DNA from: Nemertoderma westbladi
Lineage: Eukaryota; Xenacoelomorpha; Nemertodermatida; Nemertodermatidae
Length of the DNA: 45,184 bases
Direction: 5' to 3'
Assembly (NCBI GenBank): GCA_032718475.1
Contig: JAUCBJ010007906.1
Location: forward strand, 1-45,184
Shown here: positions 22,166 through 31,529 of the stretch, one piece after another
How the letters are laid out: each line of letters begins with the position of its first letter
How positions within the stretch are numbered: the stretch's first letter is position 1
Translations under genes and position numbers: made by a program
Notes under the pieces: generated by a model
What the model was told of the DNA's origin: nothing
Seen by the model: only the letters and a program-made list of their open reading frames with translations
Database searches by the model: none

Positions 22166-22318
22166 TTCCAATGCTCTTGTTATCGCCACCCTGGAAGAAT
22201 CTCGGTTCTTCTTTCTATGTGTCAGTCTGGCTCTCTTTTTCGGAGGCATTATCTGATTATAACAGTAGGCGCCGTACTGGTAGTCACAGAGTCGTACCGG
22301 TCAGCCGGTATTATAATA

Positions 22319-22740
22319 CAGTTAGGAACACTGGCCACTTTCTGGCTGAAGCTCAGCCAACAATTGTCCACATATTTACAGCCAGAAAGTGTCCGTGCAG
22401 CCACTATTTGTCCTTCACAGGCTGCGATTATATTTCCGGACATATTTTGGCTGTAACTCCAATAGTACTCAAACAGTCAAAGCAGAAGCTGGGCACATTT
22501 TGATTTTTAATATTATGATAGTTATCCCAACGATGAGATTCTAATTCTCAAATTAATTTATACAGAATTTTATGGCGATTCTAATGGCATAATTTTTAGA
22601 ATGCCAATGTTAAAATTTCACTGCCGGTTTTCAAATGAAATTTAGCATTGTTTTCTATGGAGAAATTTCACTCTGAGCGCGTTTTCCGCGGACACATTCT
22701 GGCTGTAAATTGGACATATTGTGACCAGTGTTCCTGACTG
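22319..22740. mobile_element. 422-bp Tc1/mariner-type MITE with TA target duplication
   Basis: Left end TA then CAGTTAGGAACACTGGCCAC; right end, reverse complemented, CAGTCAGGAACACTGGTCAC then TA. After these 20 bp the left arm carries a 24-bp insertion, and both arms then share TTTACAGCCAGAA(A/T)GTGTCC. TA duplication and CAGT ends are the Tc1/mariner pattern. The frames inside (22171-22503) are not transposase-like, so the element is non-autonomous. Confidence 0.8.
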
Positions 22741-23130
22741 TAATACACTAACACTAGTACTGTAGTACAGTTCAGTCAGATCAGTTACCCTACAGCCCTA
22801 CTGCCCTAATCGTAATACTGTAATACCGGTACCGGCTGACCGGTACCGGCGGACCGTGACGAGTCTGATAAGTGCTGAAGTGCAGCAATGCATGTCCGAT
22901 GCGATACGAACAAAAAGCCTACCGCACTACCGTCCTGCCGTCTGACAGTCTGACCGGCGAACCCAAAAAATAAAATTACCGTTCCGTTACCACAGTACAG
23001 CAGTACTGCAGTACCGGCCACCGGTACAGCAACAACAACAGCATTTACAGATTTAGGCATAGGCCTAATTCTGTAATATGCATTACAGAATTCGGTACCG
23101 CAGTACTGCAGTACCCCGTCTGCCTAGGTA
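22741..23130. repeat. Patch rich in CCGGTACC and CAGTACTG palindromes
   Basis: Multiple short self-complementary words (TACCGGTACCGG, GACCGGTACCGG, GCAGTACTGCAGTACC twice, TAGGCCTA once) are packed in under 400 bp. No protein or RNA gene is evident. The minus frame 22806-23060 only translates these words. Confidence 0.6.
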
Positions 23131-23159
23131 CAAACGCAGATCAGCTGGAATAATGGTTT

Positions 23160-23427
23160 TACATTTTATGGGTAGCAGCTAACACTGATTTGCGGGATAA
23201 AACGGCGTTAAAACGAAAATAACGCATGTATCTTTCTAGAAAATGTCGTGTTGCAACGTCCGAAGTCAGGCCGGTTCCGAATCTGTCACAATCGCGATAA
23301 ATGGTAGAGATGAGGCGAAAGGTATAAGCGAACAGACAGACAGACAGACAGACAGACAGACTGAGGAGATTTATATATATAGAATAGACTAGAAAGCCCG
23401 TGGCCCTTCGGGCCACGGCTTTCTAGT
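23160..23427 (+). repeat. HINE/pearl-like right-end module with (CAGA)n and 40-bp palindrome
   Basis: Order of parts: a moderately GC segment, (CAGA/AGAC)n at 23332-23361, TGAGGAGATTTATATATATA, GAATAG, then the palindrome ACTAGAAAGCCCGTGGCCC-TTC and its complement (23388-23427). The same order occurs at 28690-28956 with a different segment at the front, and the minus-strand peptide MARRATGFLVY is shared. Tetranucleotide microsatellite plus terminal hairpin is the architecture described for pearl/HINE elements. Assignment is inference. Confidence 0.6.
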
Positions 23428-23521
23428 TCACAAGCCTATTATTCACCTTTCCAAAGATTAGATTAATTAATTAACTTAACAAAACGTCACATGATTGAGT
23501 GTTCTCTCAAACAAAAGGACT
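23342..23521. repeat. 180-bp direct repeat, left copy, abutting the full-length RTE
   Basis: Base-for-base identical to 27185-27364 by eye. It includes five AGAC units, the 40-bp palindrome, and a tail ending CTCAAACAAAAGGACT. It meets the (ACT)n tail of the RTE directly. See the finding on target-site duplication. Confidence 0.92.
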
Positions 23522-26500
23522 ACTACTACTACTACTAGGATCGGCATGCTGCATTGCAGCTGCATTTTTAAGAATGCTGTGCCGGCTTGTCAACAAAATT
23601 GCACCGCCACAACTCCCTATCACCCATGACATTTGCTAGATCATCCGCATCTTTAAGGCCAGTGTCCTTTAAGATGCGTCTCAAGAAAGTCATGGGCTGT
23701 CCACCATGCTTATTTACTCCATGAGGCTGCCAAAGTACAAGATTATGCACTGGCTGGTCCTCACGGCGAAAGCAATGTCCTGCAAAGCGGAGGCGATTTT
23801 GTTCTAGTGTCAAGCTTGGGGGAACCAATGAGACACCTCCAATGTTATATAGTGTCTGGTTGGAGATGTGTGCATTGTACTTGACACAATGTACCCGGCG
23901 AAGCATTCTTGTGAATGTGCCATCCAGAGATTTGGTGTCCTCAGCAGTTAGAGCCCAGCATGGACTCCCGTAGAGGAGTACTGGAACTACTGCTGCCCTA
24001 AATAATCGGACCTTAAGTTTCCGATTAATTCTAGGTGACTTCCAAATCCTGGAAAGCCTATTCAAGGCTGCCCATGCCTTTCCCTTACGTATTCGAAGGT
24101 CCTCACCTGACTTCCGGATCCATGATCCCAGGTAACAGAAGTCGTCCACATGCTCAAGCATACCATCCTTTGAGCTTATGCTCATCCGATCAGAGACTTG
24201 CTGAGGACTTTCAAAGTTAACTGTCAGAATTTTGGTCTTTCTGGAGTTAATAAAAAGACCAACACTAGAAGCAGCATGTTCTAATGAGCTGAGGAGCCGC
24301 TGGGCTCCCTCTAATGATTCTGAGAGTACTCCTAAGTCATCAGCAAAGTCTAGATCAGTTAGGTACTTGGCAGGATTTCCTCGACTTCTGGAGCCAGTAG
24401 GTGGAGTTATCATCACCCCATCATCATTATGATGATCTAAGGACATGCGTAGAACATAGTCAACCACAATAATGAACAAGAATGGTGCAAGTGTGTCTCC
24501 TTGGAGGACGCCCCATAACACTTCAAATGGTTCTGTGTCACCGTCAACAGTAGACACAAATGTTGTCGAACCATCGTATACTGATCTGATTGCTGCAATA
24601 ATTTCATCAGGAATCCCATATAATGAAAGTATGCTGAACATACGTGAGCGAGAGACTGAATCAAAGGCCTTGAAGAAGTCAACAAAGATAACAGCCAGAT
24701 GCCTGTCTTTCTTTTTTGATAACTCTTCAATTATCCTTCTAAGTGCCAAAATGGGCTCCATGGTCCCACGACCTTTACGGAACCCATTCTGATTTCCACG
24801 TAGCAGTCTCTCAATGGGATCCCTGATGCGATTTAATAGAATTCTATTGTATAGTTTTGCAGCAATCGAGATCAATGAGATTCCCCGAAAAGAACCATAG
24901 AGTGTTAGGTTGCCCTTCTTGGGAACTGGCACCAACTTATTTGTTTTCATTTCTTGTGGGACTCTTGTTGTACGGTACATGTCTACTATGATGGGATAGA
25001 TGAGCTTTAAACACTCAGGTATTTTAAAGACCTCAGGGGGAACACCATCTACTCCACTGGCACGATTGGTCTTAATGCTCTTTGCAGCAGCCTTCACTTC
25101 TGCAAAGGAGATATCGCCAATGGGAATATCTGGGAGTACAGACTCAGACACTTTTACTTCTATAAAGTTATCAGGCAATACCCTGTCATTATTGAGGAGC
25201 TTTTCAAAGTGGGCTTTCCAACCATTGAGGCGATCGGCTGGTGATTCAGCCTTAACCTTGGTGGTTGGTTGGCTTTTCCGCCCAGTAAGCAGATTGATCG
25301 ATTTCCATGCCTGGGATGATTGCCTGCTGTCGTCAGCATCATTAATGGCATCAACCTGTTGGTTTATTAGCTCCTGTAGATTAACAGAGTACTGCCTGTT
25401 CAGGGACCTAGATGCAGCTTTAACTGCATTCTTGGCCGCTGTAGTCTGTTTGAGTCGGGACTCTTTCTGCGCCTTATGAAGGTCATTTCGGCACTTCTGA
25501 ATTTTGTTGTCAGTCCAGGGGGCCCTTTTCCTGTTTCGAGGGTATACAGGAACTGTTTCTGCAGCTGCTAACTTAACTGCTTCTGTAAAGGCAGTATAGC
25601 CCTCACAGTGATCTGCCGCCTCAGAGGCAAGAGCCTCATACCTGTTGCTCAGCTGTAGTGTGAAGCTGGATCTCACACTTGGCTGTTGCAACAGAGAGGA
25701 CCAGTCATGCCGTGGCAAGGCAGATTTCGTTGTTCTGCTAGCACGTAGACTAAGTCTTACCTTGGCCACAATAAGGCGGTGATCACTGGAGAAGGGTCGA
25801 AGTGTAAATGCATTACAGTCTTGTATAGAGCTCCTGTATTTCCTACGAAACAGAATATGGTCTATCTGGGACTTGTGACCACTGGGTCCACTATGAGTCC
25901 ATAGCTTTCCAGTTCGCTTCTTGAACTGGGTTCCAGCCGAAAACAATCCATTTCCAGAGATAAAATCCTGAAGATGGACAGAATTTCGGTTAACACTATT
26001 GCTATAGACCCAGGGCGATGTAGGTGATTGATGCAGACTTGCATTAAAGTCTCCCAGGAATGTTAAGAATGCATGCTGATCCACTCCATCAGTTGCTGCT
26101 TGTAGATTGTGGTAGAAATTTTCCACCTCCTCTACAGGGGCAACACTAGTTGGAGAGTAGCACACAATCAGAACCACCTTAGGAAACTTCTTAGCCAGTC
26201 TTCCAGAACATGAGAAGTGGCAACGGATGATGCGGTTAGAGATTTGGTCTATTTTGTCCAATGCTGCATGTGCAGTTGGATTCATCAATAGACCAATTCC
26301 ACCATTGCCATTATCATCTGCTGACGCGAGGGCGAGTCGCCAACCGCCCCCCATGTCCTTAATCAGAACCTCATCAGTCTGTCCAGTCTGCATTCGGTGC
26401 TCTTGAACACCCACTGCGCTAAGAGAAAGCTTATCTGCCAAGGCAGTCAGCTCACCTTGTCGCATTGGGGACCCGAGTGTTAGGGTGTTTACTGAGGCTA

Positions 26501-27184
26501 GTCTAGTGACTTGCCTCAGATTCACCAATGGCTTTGTTGGTCGGGGTGGAACATGAGAGTAGCCTCCAACTCCAGAATCCCTCTCCCCATCACAATCTGG
26601 CCTCCCTGGTGACCCAGGGTTTGGGCCAGAAAGGTCATCAGGAAAGGGACTCAAAGAATTGTTGGCTGCTCTCTCTCCAGTAGGGGGTGAGACAGGCAGC
26701 CGGTCAGGAGTTAACTGACGCCTGTGAGGCCGATTGTGTCCGGTAATTCCACTGGCCTCTAGTGGCCGGACCTCCGCATTGCTAATGTAATCCATAGTGG
26801 GGGTTGGGGGGTGCTTTTTTGCCGAGTCAGCTCTCGGGGCAAATACCACACCCTGGTTTGCCATTCCACAGGGTGGGTGTCGCAATGGAGTCAGATATGA
26901 GGCCCATCACCCATATCTACTCTGGCGTACATGACCCACCATTGGCTGTTGCAGCTCATCCGCTGGGTCATGCCCTGTACCCTTGCTGCCAGGTGCAGGT
27001 CGCAGTGAAGTGCCCTCAGAGTGGACATGATAACACTCTACTCCTAACCAGCCATTGGTAGATCACCATCTGCCTGGTCAGGCCATATACCCCTGCAGCC
27101 AAGTATATGGGTCCTTAATCCAGGACCAAGGGCGTCCTTATCCCAGAACGAAGGGGGTCCTAGTTACAGGACCAGATTTGCCCT
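23522..27184 (-). mobile_element. Full-length RTE-like LINE, 3.66 kb
   Basis: Minus-strand element. The 5' UTR is about 300 bp (27184-26886), with degenerate repeats of a CAGGTGCAGG/CCCTGCAGCC type. A single ORF of 1105 codons follows, then a 3' UTR of about 35 bp containing ATGCAGCTGCAATGCAGC, and a (TAG)n tail at 23537-23522. A single APE-RT ORF, a very short 3' UTR and a microsatellite tail in place of poly(A) are RTE-clade features. It is bounded by a perfect 180-bp direct repeat. Base composition is clearly richer in GC than the flanks. Three truncated relatives lie at 12638-13887, 14801-15237 and 21995-22065. Confidence 0.88.
23568..26885 (-). CDS. RTE-like endonuclease/reverse transcriptase polyprotein, 1105 aa
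   Basis: It would nick target DNA and copy its own RNA at the nick. Residues 1-120 are a proline-rich leader. Residues 125-380 are an APE endonuclease: N133 (SVNTLTL), E162 (VQEHR), G278-N281 (GDFN), I341-H343 (QIDHI) and S367-H369 (SDH), all key residues present. Residues 450-620 are a basic linker. RT blocks: VPVPKKGN (652), FRGISLISIAAKLYNRIL (667), NQNGFRKGRG (698), motif A VDFFKAFD (735-742), motif B GVLQGDTLAPFLFI (792), motif C FADD (847-850), motif D VGLFINSRKTKIL, motif E CYLGS (917). The C-terminus has the HCFRREDQPV...LWQPHG...DRELWR block seen in RTE proteins. There is no RNase H. The uninterrupted frame with intact catalytic residues means this copy may still be competent. The start is the first Met of the frame; M8 (MANQG) or a later one is possible. 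I cannot exclude an unnamed RTE sister clade. Confidence 0.9.
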   Translation of the reverse strand: MRHPPCGMANQGVVFAPRADSAKKHPPTPTMDYISNAEVRPLEASGITGHNRPHRRQLTPDRLPVSPPTGERAANNSLSPFPDDLSGPNPGSPGRPDCDGERDSGVGGYSHVPPRPTKPLVNLRQVTRLASVNTLTLGSPMRQGELTALADKLSLSAVGVQEHRMQTGQTDEVLIKDMGGGWRLALASADDNGNGGIGLLMNPTAHAALDKIDQISNRIIRCHFSCSGRLAKKFPKVVLIVCYSPTSVAPVEEVENFYHNLQAATDGVDQHAFLTFLGDFNASLHQSPTSPWVYSNSVNRNSVHLQDFISGNGLFSAGTQFKKRTGKLWTHSGPSGHKSQIDHILFRRKYRSSIQDCNAFTLRPFSSDHRLIVAKVRLSLRASRTTKSALPRHDWSSLLQQPSVRSSFTLQLSNRYEALASEAADHCEGYTAFTEAVKLAAAETVPVYPRNRKRAPWTDNKIQKCRNDLHKAQKESRLKQTTAAKNAVKAASRSLNRQYSVNLQELINQQVDAINDADDSRQSSQAWKSINLLTGRKSQPTTKVKAESPADRLNGWKAHFEKLLNNDRVLPDNFIEVKVSESVLPDIPIGDISFAEVKAAAKSIKTNRASGVDGVPPEVFKIPECLKLIYPIIVDMYRTTRVPQEMKTNKLVPVPKKGNLTLYGSFRGISLISIAAKLYNRILLNRIRDPIERLLRGNQNGFRKGRGTMEPILALRRIIEELSKKKDRHLAVIFVDFFKAFDSVSRSRMFSILSLYGIPDEIIAAIRSVYDGSTTFVSTVDGDTEPFEVLWGVLQGDTLAPFLFIIVVDYVLRMSLDHHNDDGVMITPPTGSRSRGNPAKYLTDLDFADDLGVLSESLEGAQRLLSSLEHAASSVGLFINSRKTKILTVNFESPQQVSDRMSISSKDGMLEHVDDFCYLGSWIRKSGEDLRIRKGKAWAALNRLSRIWKSPRINRKLKVRLFRAAVVPVLLYGSPCWALTAEDTKSLDGTFTRMLRRVHCVKYNAHISNQTLYNIGGVSLVPPSLTLEQNRLRFAGHCFRREDQPVHNLVLWQPHGVNKHGGQPMTFLRRILKDTGLKDADDLANVMGDRELWRCNFVDKPAQHS

Positions 27185-27364
27185 AGACAGACAGACAGAC
27201 AGACTGAGGAGATTTATATATATAGAATAGACTAGAAAGCCCGTGGCCCTTCGGGCCACGGCTTTCTAGTTCACAAGCCTATTATTCACCTTTCCAAAGA
27301 TTAGATTAATTAATTAACTTAACAAAACGTCACATGATTGAGTGTTCTCTCAAACAAAAGGACT
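27185..27364. repeat. 180-bp direct repeat, right copy, abutting the 5' end of the RTE
   Basis: Identical to 23342-23521. It starts with AGAC units directly after the RTE 5' end (CCCT) and ends GGACT before GAAGCTG. It contains the palindrome at 27231-27270. Confidence 0.92.
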
Positions 27365-27590
27365 GAAGCTGTTTTACTTTTCAAATATCTACATACTACG
27401 TACAACATAAGGCTAAGGTTGTATTAAAGTAGATAAATACCTGCCAAGTATCATTTCCAAAGGATTACAAATAGTAAAAATATGCAAGAAGGTTAAACTG
27501 TAGAACTGCAGGTGGTTATCATCCTCATAAACACAACCTATAGTTTATTTAGTTTAGTAGGTAGTGCACAGTACTTTTAGATCGCTGCCA
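27365..27590. other. Flank between the RTE and the 146-bp repeat array
   Basis: It contains a CTGCCAAGTATCATTTCCAA word (27452) and AACTGCAGGTGG (27504) that match landmarks of the following array, so it is probably a decayed first unit. Confidence 0.4.
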
Positions 27591-28660
27591 AGAATAAACT
27601 CTAAAGAATTTAAATGGGAGAAGGATTTCACTTTCAGACAATTCGTCCCCTAGTGGCGGACTGGAGAACTGCAGACTGGTCAACGTCCTTCCCAAAGACG
27701 CAGCTTATGATGTAGTACAGTAGACCTCTGCCAAGTATCAGCTTAAAAGCATTTTTAGTAAATAAATGTGAGAATGTTTTCACTTTTCAGACATTTCGCA
27801 CCCTCTAGCAGTATACTGGAGAACTGCAGACTGGTTAGCATCCGCCCCAAACACACAGCCTATGGTGTAGTATACCTTTCCCAAGTATAAAAAAAAGCAT
27901 TAGAAACAACGAAATGGGAGAAGGTTTTCATTTCAGACATTTCACCCTCTAGCGGCAGACTGAGGAATTGCAGATTGGTCAGAGTTGTCCACAAAAACGC
28001 AGTCTATGGTGTAGTAGACTTGTGCCAAGTATCAGACTAAAAGTATTATAAACAACGAAATGGTATAAGGTTTTCACTTTCAGATATTTCACCCCCTAGC
28101 GGCCGAATGGAGAACTGCAGGTAGTTGGGCGTCCTCCACAGACACACACCATATGGTGTAATACACATCTGCCAAGTGTCAGCCTAAAAGCATTATTAAG
28201 AACGAAATGGGATAAGGTTTTCACTTTCAGACATTTGGCCCCCTAGCGGTAGACTGGAGAAATGCAGACTGATTCTAGCTCGTCCCCAAACACGCTGTAT
28301 GGTGTAGTAGACCTCTGCCAAGTATCAGCAAAAAAGCAATATAAACAAAGAAATGGGATAAGGTTTTCACTTTCAGATATTTCTCCCCCTAGCGGCAGAC
28401 TGGGGAATTGCAGATTGGTCAGCATCCTCCCCAAACACACAGCCTATGGTGTAGAAGACCTCTGCCATGTATCAGCTAAAAGGCTTTAATAATAACGAAA
28501 TGGGAGATGTTTTCTGTTTCGGATATTTCGCCCCCTAGCGGCAGACTGGAGAACTGCAGATTGATCAGTGTCTTCCCAAACACACAGTCTATGGTCGGGA
28601 ACAGATCTGCAAAGTATCATTTAGAACAGATTAAGTCTGGTATCAAAAAGTAGCATAATA
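27591..28660 (+). repeat. Tandem array 1, seven or more units of about 145 bp
   Basis: Core words recur near 27650, 27790, 27947, 28092, 28238, 28384 and 28532, a spacing of about 140-157 bp. Each unit reads roughly: TTTCACTTTCAGACATTT, a core CGCCCCCTAGCGGCAGAC, GGAGAACTGCAGA, CCCAAACACACAGCCTATGG, GTAGTAGACCTCTGCCAAGT, AACGAAATGGGA. Units differ by up to perhaps 15-20% by eye. Open frames in the array are by-products. This looks like the tandem core of a pearl/HINE-like element. Confidence 0.88.
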
Positions 28661-28689
28661 GTCGAGACCCAACATGTAGAGTGATAGAA

Positions 28690-28956
28690 TGAACTGCTAC
28701 TGTAGGCCTACTGCGCTACCGGTACCAAATTCACGAAATCTGCATTCACGCAAACAAACGCGTAAAATAAGACTCGAGATAGCGACAGTGCACGTGCTCG
28801 TCACGAGAGCTTTCGTTCGATGTATCGCGAGCTCAGATTGGTGCTTGTGTGTAGAAACGTATAGCTTGGACAGACAAACAAACAAACAGACAGACACATG
28901 ATATTTATATATATAGACTAGAAAGCCTGTGGCCCTTCGGGCCACAGCTTTCTAGT
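28690..28956 (+). repeat. HINE/pearl-like right-end module closing array 1
   Basis: A GC-richer segment, then GACAGACAAACAAACAAACA and more CAGA units, ATATTTATATATATAG, and the palindrome ACTAGAAAGCCTGTGGCCC-TTC plus complement (28917-28956). The compensating change (GCCTGTGG paired with CCACAGC) keeps the hairpin intact relative to the 23388 copy, which suggests the fold matters. Confidence 0.65.
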
Positions 28957-29019
28957 GCACGTGCAGATGATATATGAATATGTGTGGGAGATTTGAGAAC
29001 TGCATACGGAATAGACACC

Positions 29020-30985
29020 ATCATTAAATAAAACACCACCCCCATAAGATATAACTGTCAAGTTTCAACTTTAGGCAGATTGTAAATAACAAAATTTCCA
29101 GAAAATGATCACTTTCAGATCCACCCTCTACCTGCGGACTGGTGAAATGCAGACGGCGCTGCAGTTTGGTAAAGATGGGGTTTATGGTGAAGTAAAATGC
29201 CTGCCTTTCAAGTTTCAGCTTAAACAGATTGTAAATAACAAAATTGGTGTAGATGTTCACATTCAGACATTTCACCCTCTAGCGGTAGATTGAAGAACTG
29301 TAGACGACTCTGGGACTCCGTAAAGATACAGAATATGCTGTAGTAGATTCCTGCCAAGTTCCAGCTCAATAGAATTAAAAAGAACCAAATGGGATGAGGT
29401 GTTCACTATCAGATATGTCGCCCTCTAGCGGCAGATGGGGGGACTGTATACAACGCTGTGACTCCGTAAAGGTACAGCCTATGCTGTAGTAGATGCCTAC
29501 CAAGTTTCAGTCTAAACCGTTAGTAAATAACAAAGTTGTAGAAGATGTTAACTTTCAGACATTTCACCCTCTAGCGGTAGACTGGGGAAGTGAATAGGAT
29601 TCTGCAACCCCGTAAAGATACAGCCTATGATGTAGTAGATACCAACCAAGTTTCAGCTCAAAATGATTAAAAAGAACCAAATGGGTTGAGGTTTTCACTA
29701 TCAGACAATTCGCCCTCTAGCGGCTGACTGTGGAACTGTAGACGACTCTACTACTCCGCAAAGATATAGCCTATGCTATAGTAGATGCCTACCAAGTTTC
29801 AGTCTAAAAGGATTGTAAATAACAAAGTTGGAGGAGATGTTAACTTTCATACATTTCGCCCTCTAGCGGCAGACGCGGGTAATGTAGACAACTCTGCGCG
29901 ACTCAGTAAAGATATAGCCTATGCTGTAGTAGATGCCTACCAAGTTCAGTCTAAATGGATTATAAATAACAAAGTTGGAGAAGATGTTAACTTTCAGACA
30001 TTTCGCCCTCTAGCGGTAGACTGGGGAATTGTAGACGACTCTGCGACTCAGTAAAGATACAGCCTATGCTGTAGTAGATGCCTACCAAGTTTCAGTCTAA
30101 ACGGATTGTAAATAACAAAGTTGGAGAAGATGTTAACTCTCAGACATTTAGCCCTCTAACGGTAGAGTGGGGAACTGTGGACAACTCAGTGACTCCGGAA
30201 ATATACAGCCTATGCTGCAGTATATAGCTACCAAGTTTCAGCTCAAAAGCATTAAAAACAACCCAATGAGATCAGGTTTTCACTATCAGACAATTCGCCC
30301 TCTAGCGGCTGACTGTGGAACTGTAGACGACTCTACTACTCCGCAAAGATATAGCCTATGCTATAGTAGATGCCTACCAAGTTTCAGTCTAAAAGGATTG
30401 TAAATAACAAAGTTGGAGAAGATGTTAACTTTCATACATTTCACCCTCTAGCGGCAGACGCGGGTAATGTAGACAACTCTGCGCGACTCAGTAAAGATAT
30501 AGCCTATGCTGTAGTAGATGCCTACCAAGTTCAGTCTAAATGGATTATAAATAACAAAGTTGGAGAAGATGTTAACTTTCAGACATTTCGCCCTCTAGCG
30601 GTAGACTGGGGAATTGTAGACGACTCTGCGACTCAGTAAAGATACAGCCTATGCTGTAGTAGATGCCTACCAAGTTTCAGTCTAAACGGATTGTAAATAA
30701 CAAAGTTGGAGAAGATGTTAACTCTCAGACATTTAGCCCTCTAACGGTAGACTGGGGAACTGTGGACAACTCAGTGACTCCGGAAATATACAGCCTATGC
30801 TGCAGTATATAGCTACCAAGTTTCAGCTCAAAAGCATTAAAAACAACCCAATGAGATCAGGTTTTCACTATCGGACAATTCGCCCTCTAGCGGCAGATGG
30901 GGAAACTTCAGACGGCTCTGAGTATTACGTTGCAACGAGTTAGGGCAAGACCTATCTAACGAGCTATAGTAAGCGAGATTTCATC
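29020..30985 (+). repeat. Tandem array 2, about thirteen units of 146-147 bp
   Basis: CCCTCTAGCGG cores near 29123 (decayed), 29273, 29421, 29566, 29712, 29861, 30006, 30153, 30297, 30446, 30592, 30738 and 30883. The consensus order is CAGACATTTCGCCCTCTAGC, AACTGTAGACGACTCTG, ACTCCGTAAAGATACAGCCT, ATGCTGTAGTAGATGCCTAC, CAAGTTTCAGTCTAAACGGA, TTGTAAATAACAAAGTTGGA. It forms a subfamily distinct from array 1 although the landmarks are shared. The array closes with ACGTTGCAACGAGTTAGGG and GCGAGATTTCATCGAGAT. Confidence 0.9.
29696..30865 (+). repeat. 585-bp higher-order duplication inside array 2
   Basis: 29696-30280 and 30281-30865 are four-unit blocks. I see only about three differences in the parts compared (for example GGAGGAGATG against GGAGAAGATG), whereas adjacent 146-bp units differ far more. 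This implies a recent unequal exchange or replication slip by four units. Confidence 0.88.
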
Positions 30986-31019
30986 GAGATTAGATGTATA
31001 ATATTAGATAAAATAATAA

Positions 31020-31500
31020 TACAGTAAGTATAGGCCTACAGAAATAATTATTTTACTTTTAATATTCATAACAGTAAAACAAAAATGTTATAAACCTCTC
31101 CTTCCATGCAGCCAATGATTGAGAAAGCAGAATTACACTTGAGCAGTTCGCAACAGACAACCCAAACCCACCCCAATCAACACTACAGCCTGGCTTGCTC
31201 CTTATCTGTGCCCAGCTAGCTGCGATTTCAATAATTACCTTAACGTTGCTATGATACAGAAAAAAATCCTTCCCTATATTCACTACAGCACTAAGAATAG
31301 GCCAATTCGATCGTGCTTGGCGAATATGACATATTTATACACTATTTGGTTTTTAATCAATAAATAATCATACATATTTATATTAAACACACGAATAAAA
31401 TAAAAACTTTGTGAGAATGGGACACGGCGAATCTACTCATGTTAATTTTATACCAGATGGGATAAATGTTAGCCCTCTAAATAATTAATTACCGATAGAA
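31020..31500. other. AT-rich spacer between repeat modules
   Basis: No supported gene. The minus frame 31059-31283 has no recognised motif. A 23-codon frame from 31417 (MGHGESTHVNFIPDG...) starts with a myristoylation-like MG but is too short to call. Includes TAGGCCTA (31031). Confidence 0.3.
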
Positions 31501-31529
31501 GAACCGAAATAATTCGATAAATTTCGCCC

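Noticed and set aside
23159-23416. Frame MARRATGFLVYS..., similar to one at 28697-28945, as a conserved small protein family
   Set aside because: The shared part comes from the palindrome and CAGA microsatellite; the remainder does not align.
24035-25479. Plus-strand frames of 60-159 codons opposite the RTE gene
   Set aside because: Antisense shadows of the 1105-codon minus-strand frame with no independent motifs.
29785-30639. Two near-identical 89-codon plus frames (MPTKFQSKRIVNNKVG...) as duplicated genes
   Set aside because: They are translations of the 146-bp tandem repeat and are duplicated only because of the 585-bp block.
27591-30985. Regular direct repeats resembling a CRISPR array
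   Set aside because: Units are contiguous 146-bp tandem repeats without unique spacers, in eukaryotic DNA full of LINEs.
31059-31283. 74-codon minus frame as an exon
   Set aside because: No recognisable motif, no good splice sites, flanked by repeats on both sides.
31417-31488. 23-codon frame MGHGESTHVNFIPDG... as a myristoylated exon
   Set aside because: Too short, no donor site in frame, ends in a stop, and no family resemblance.
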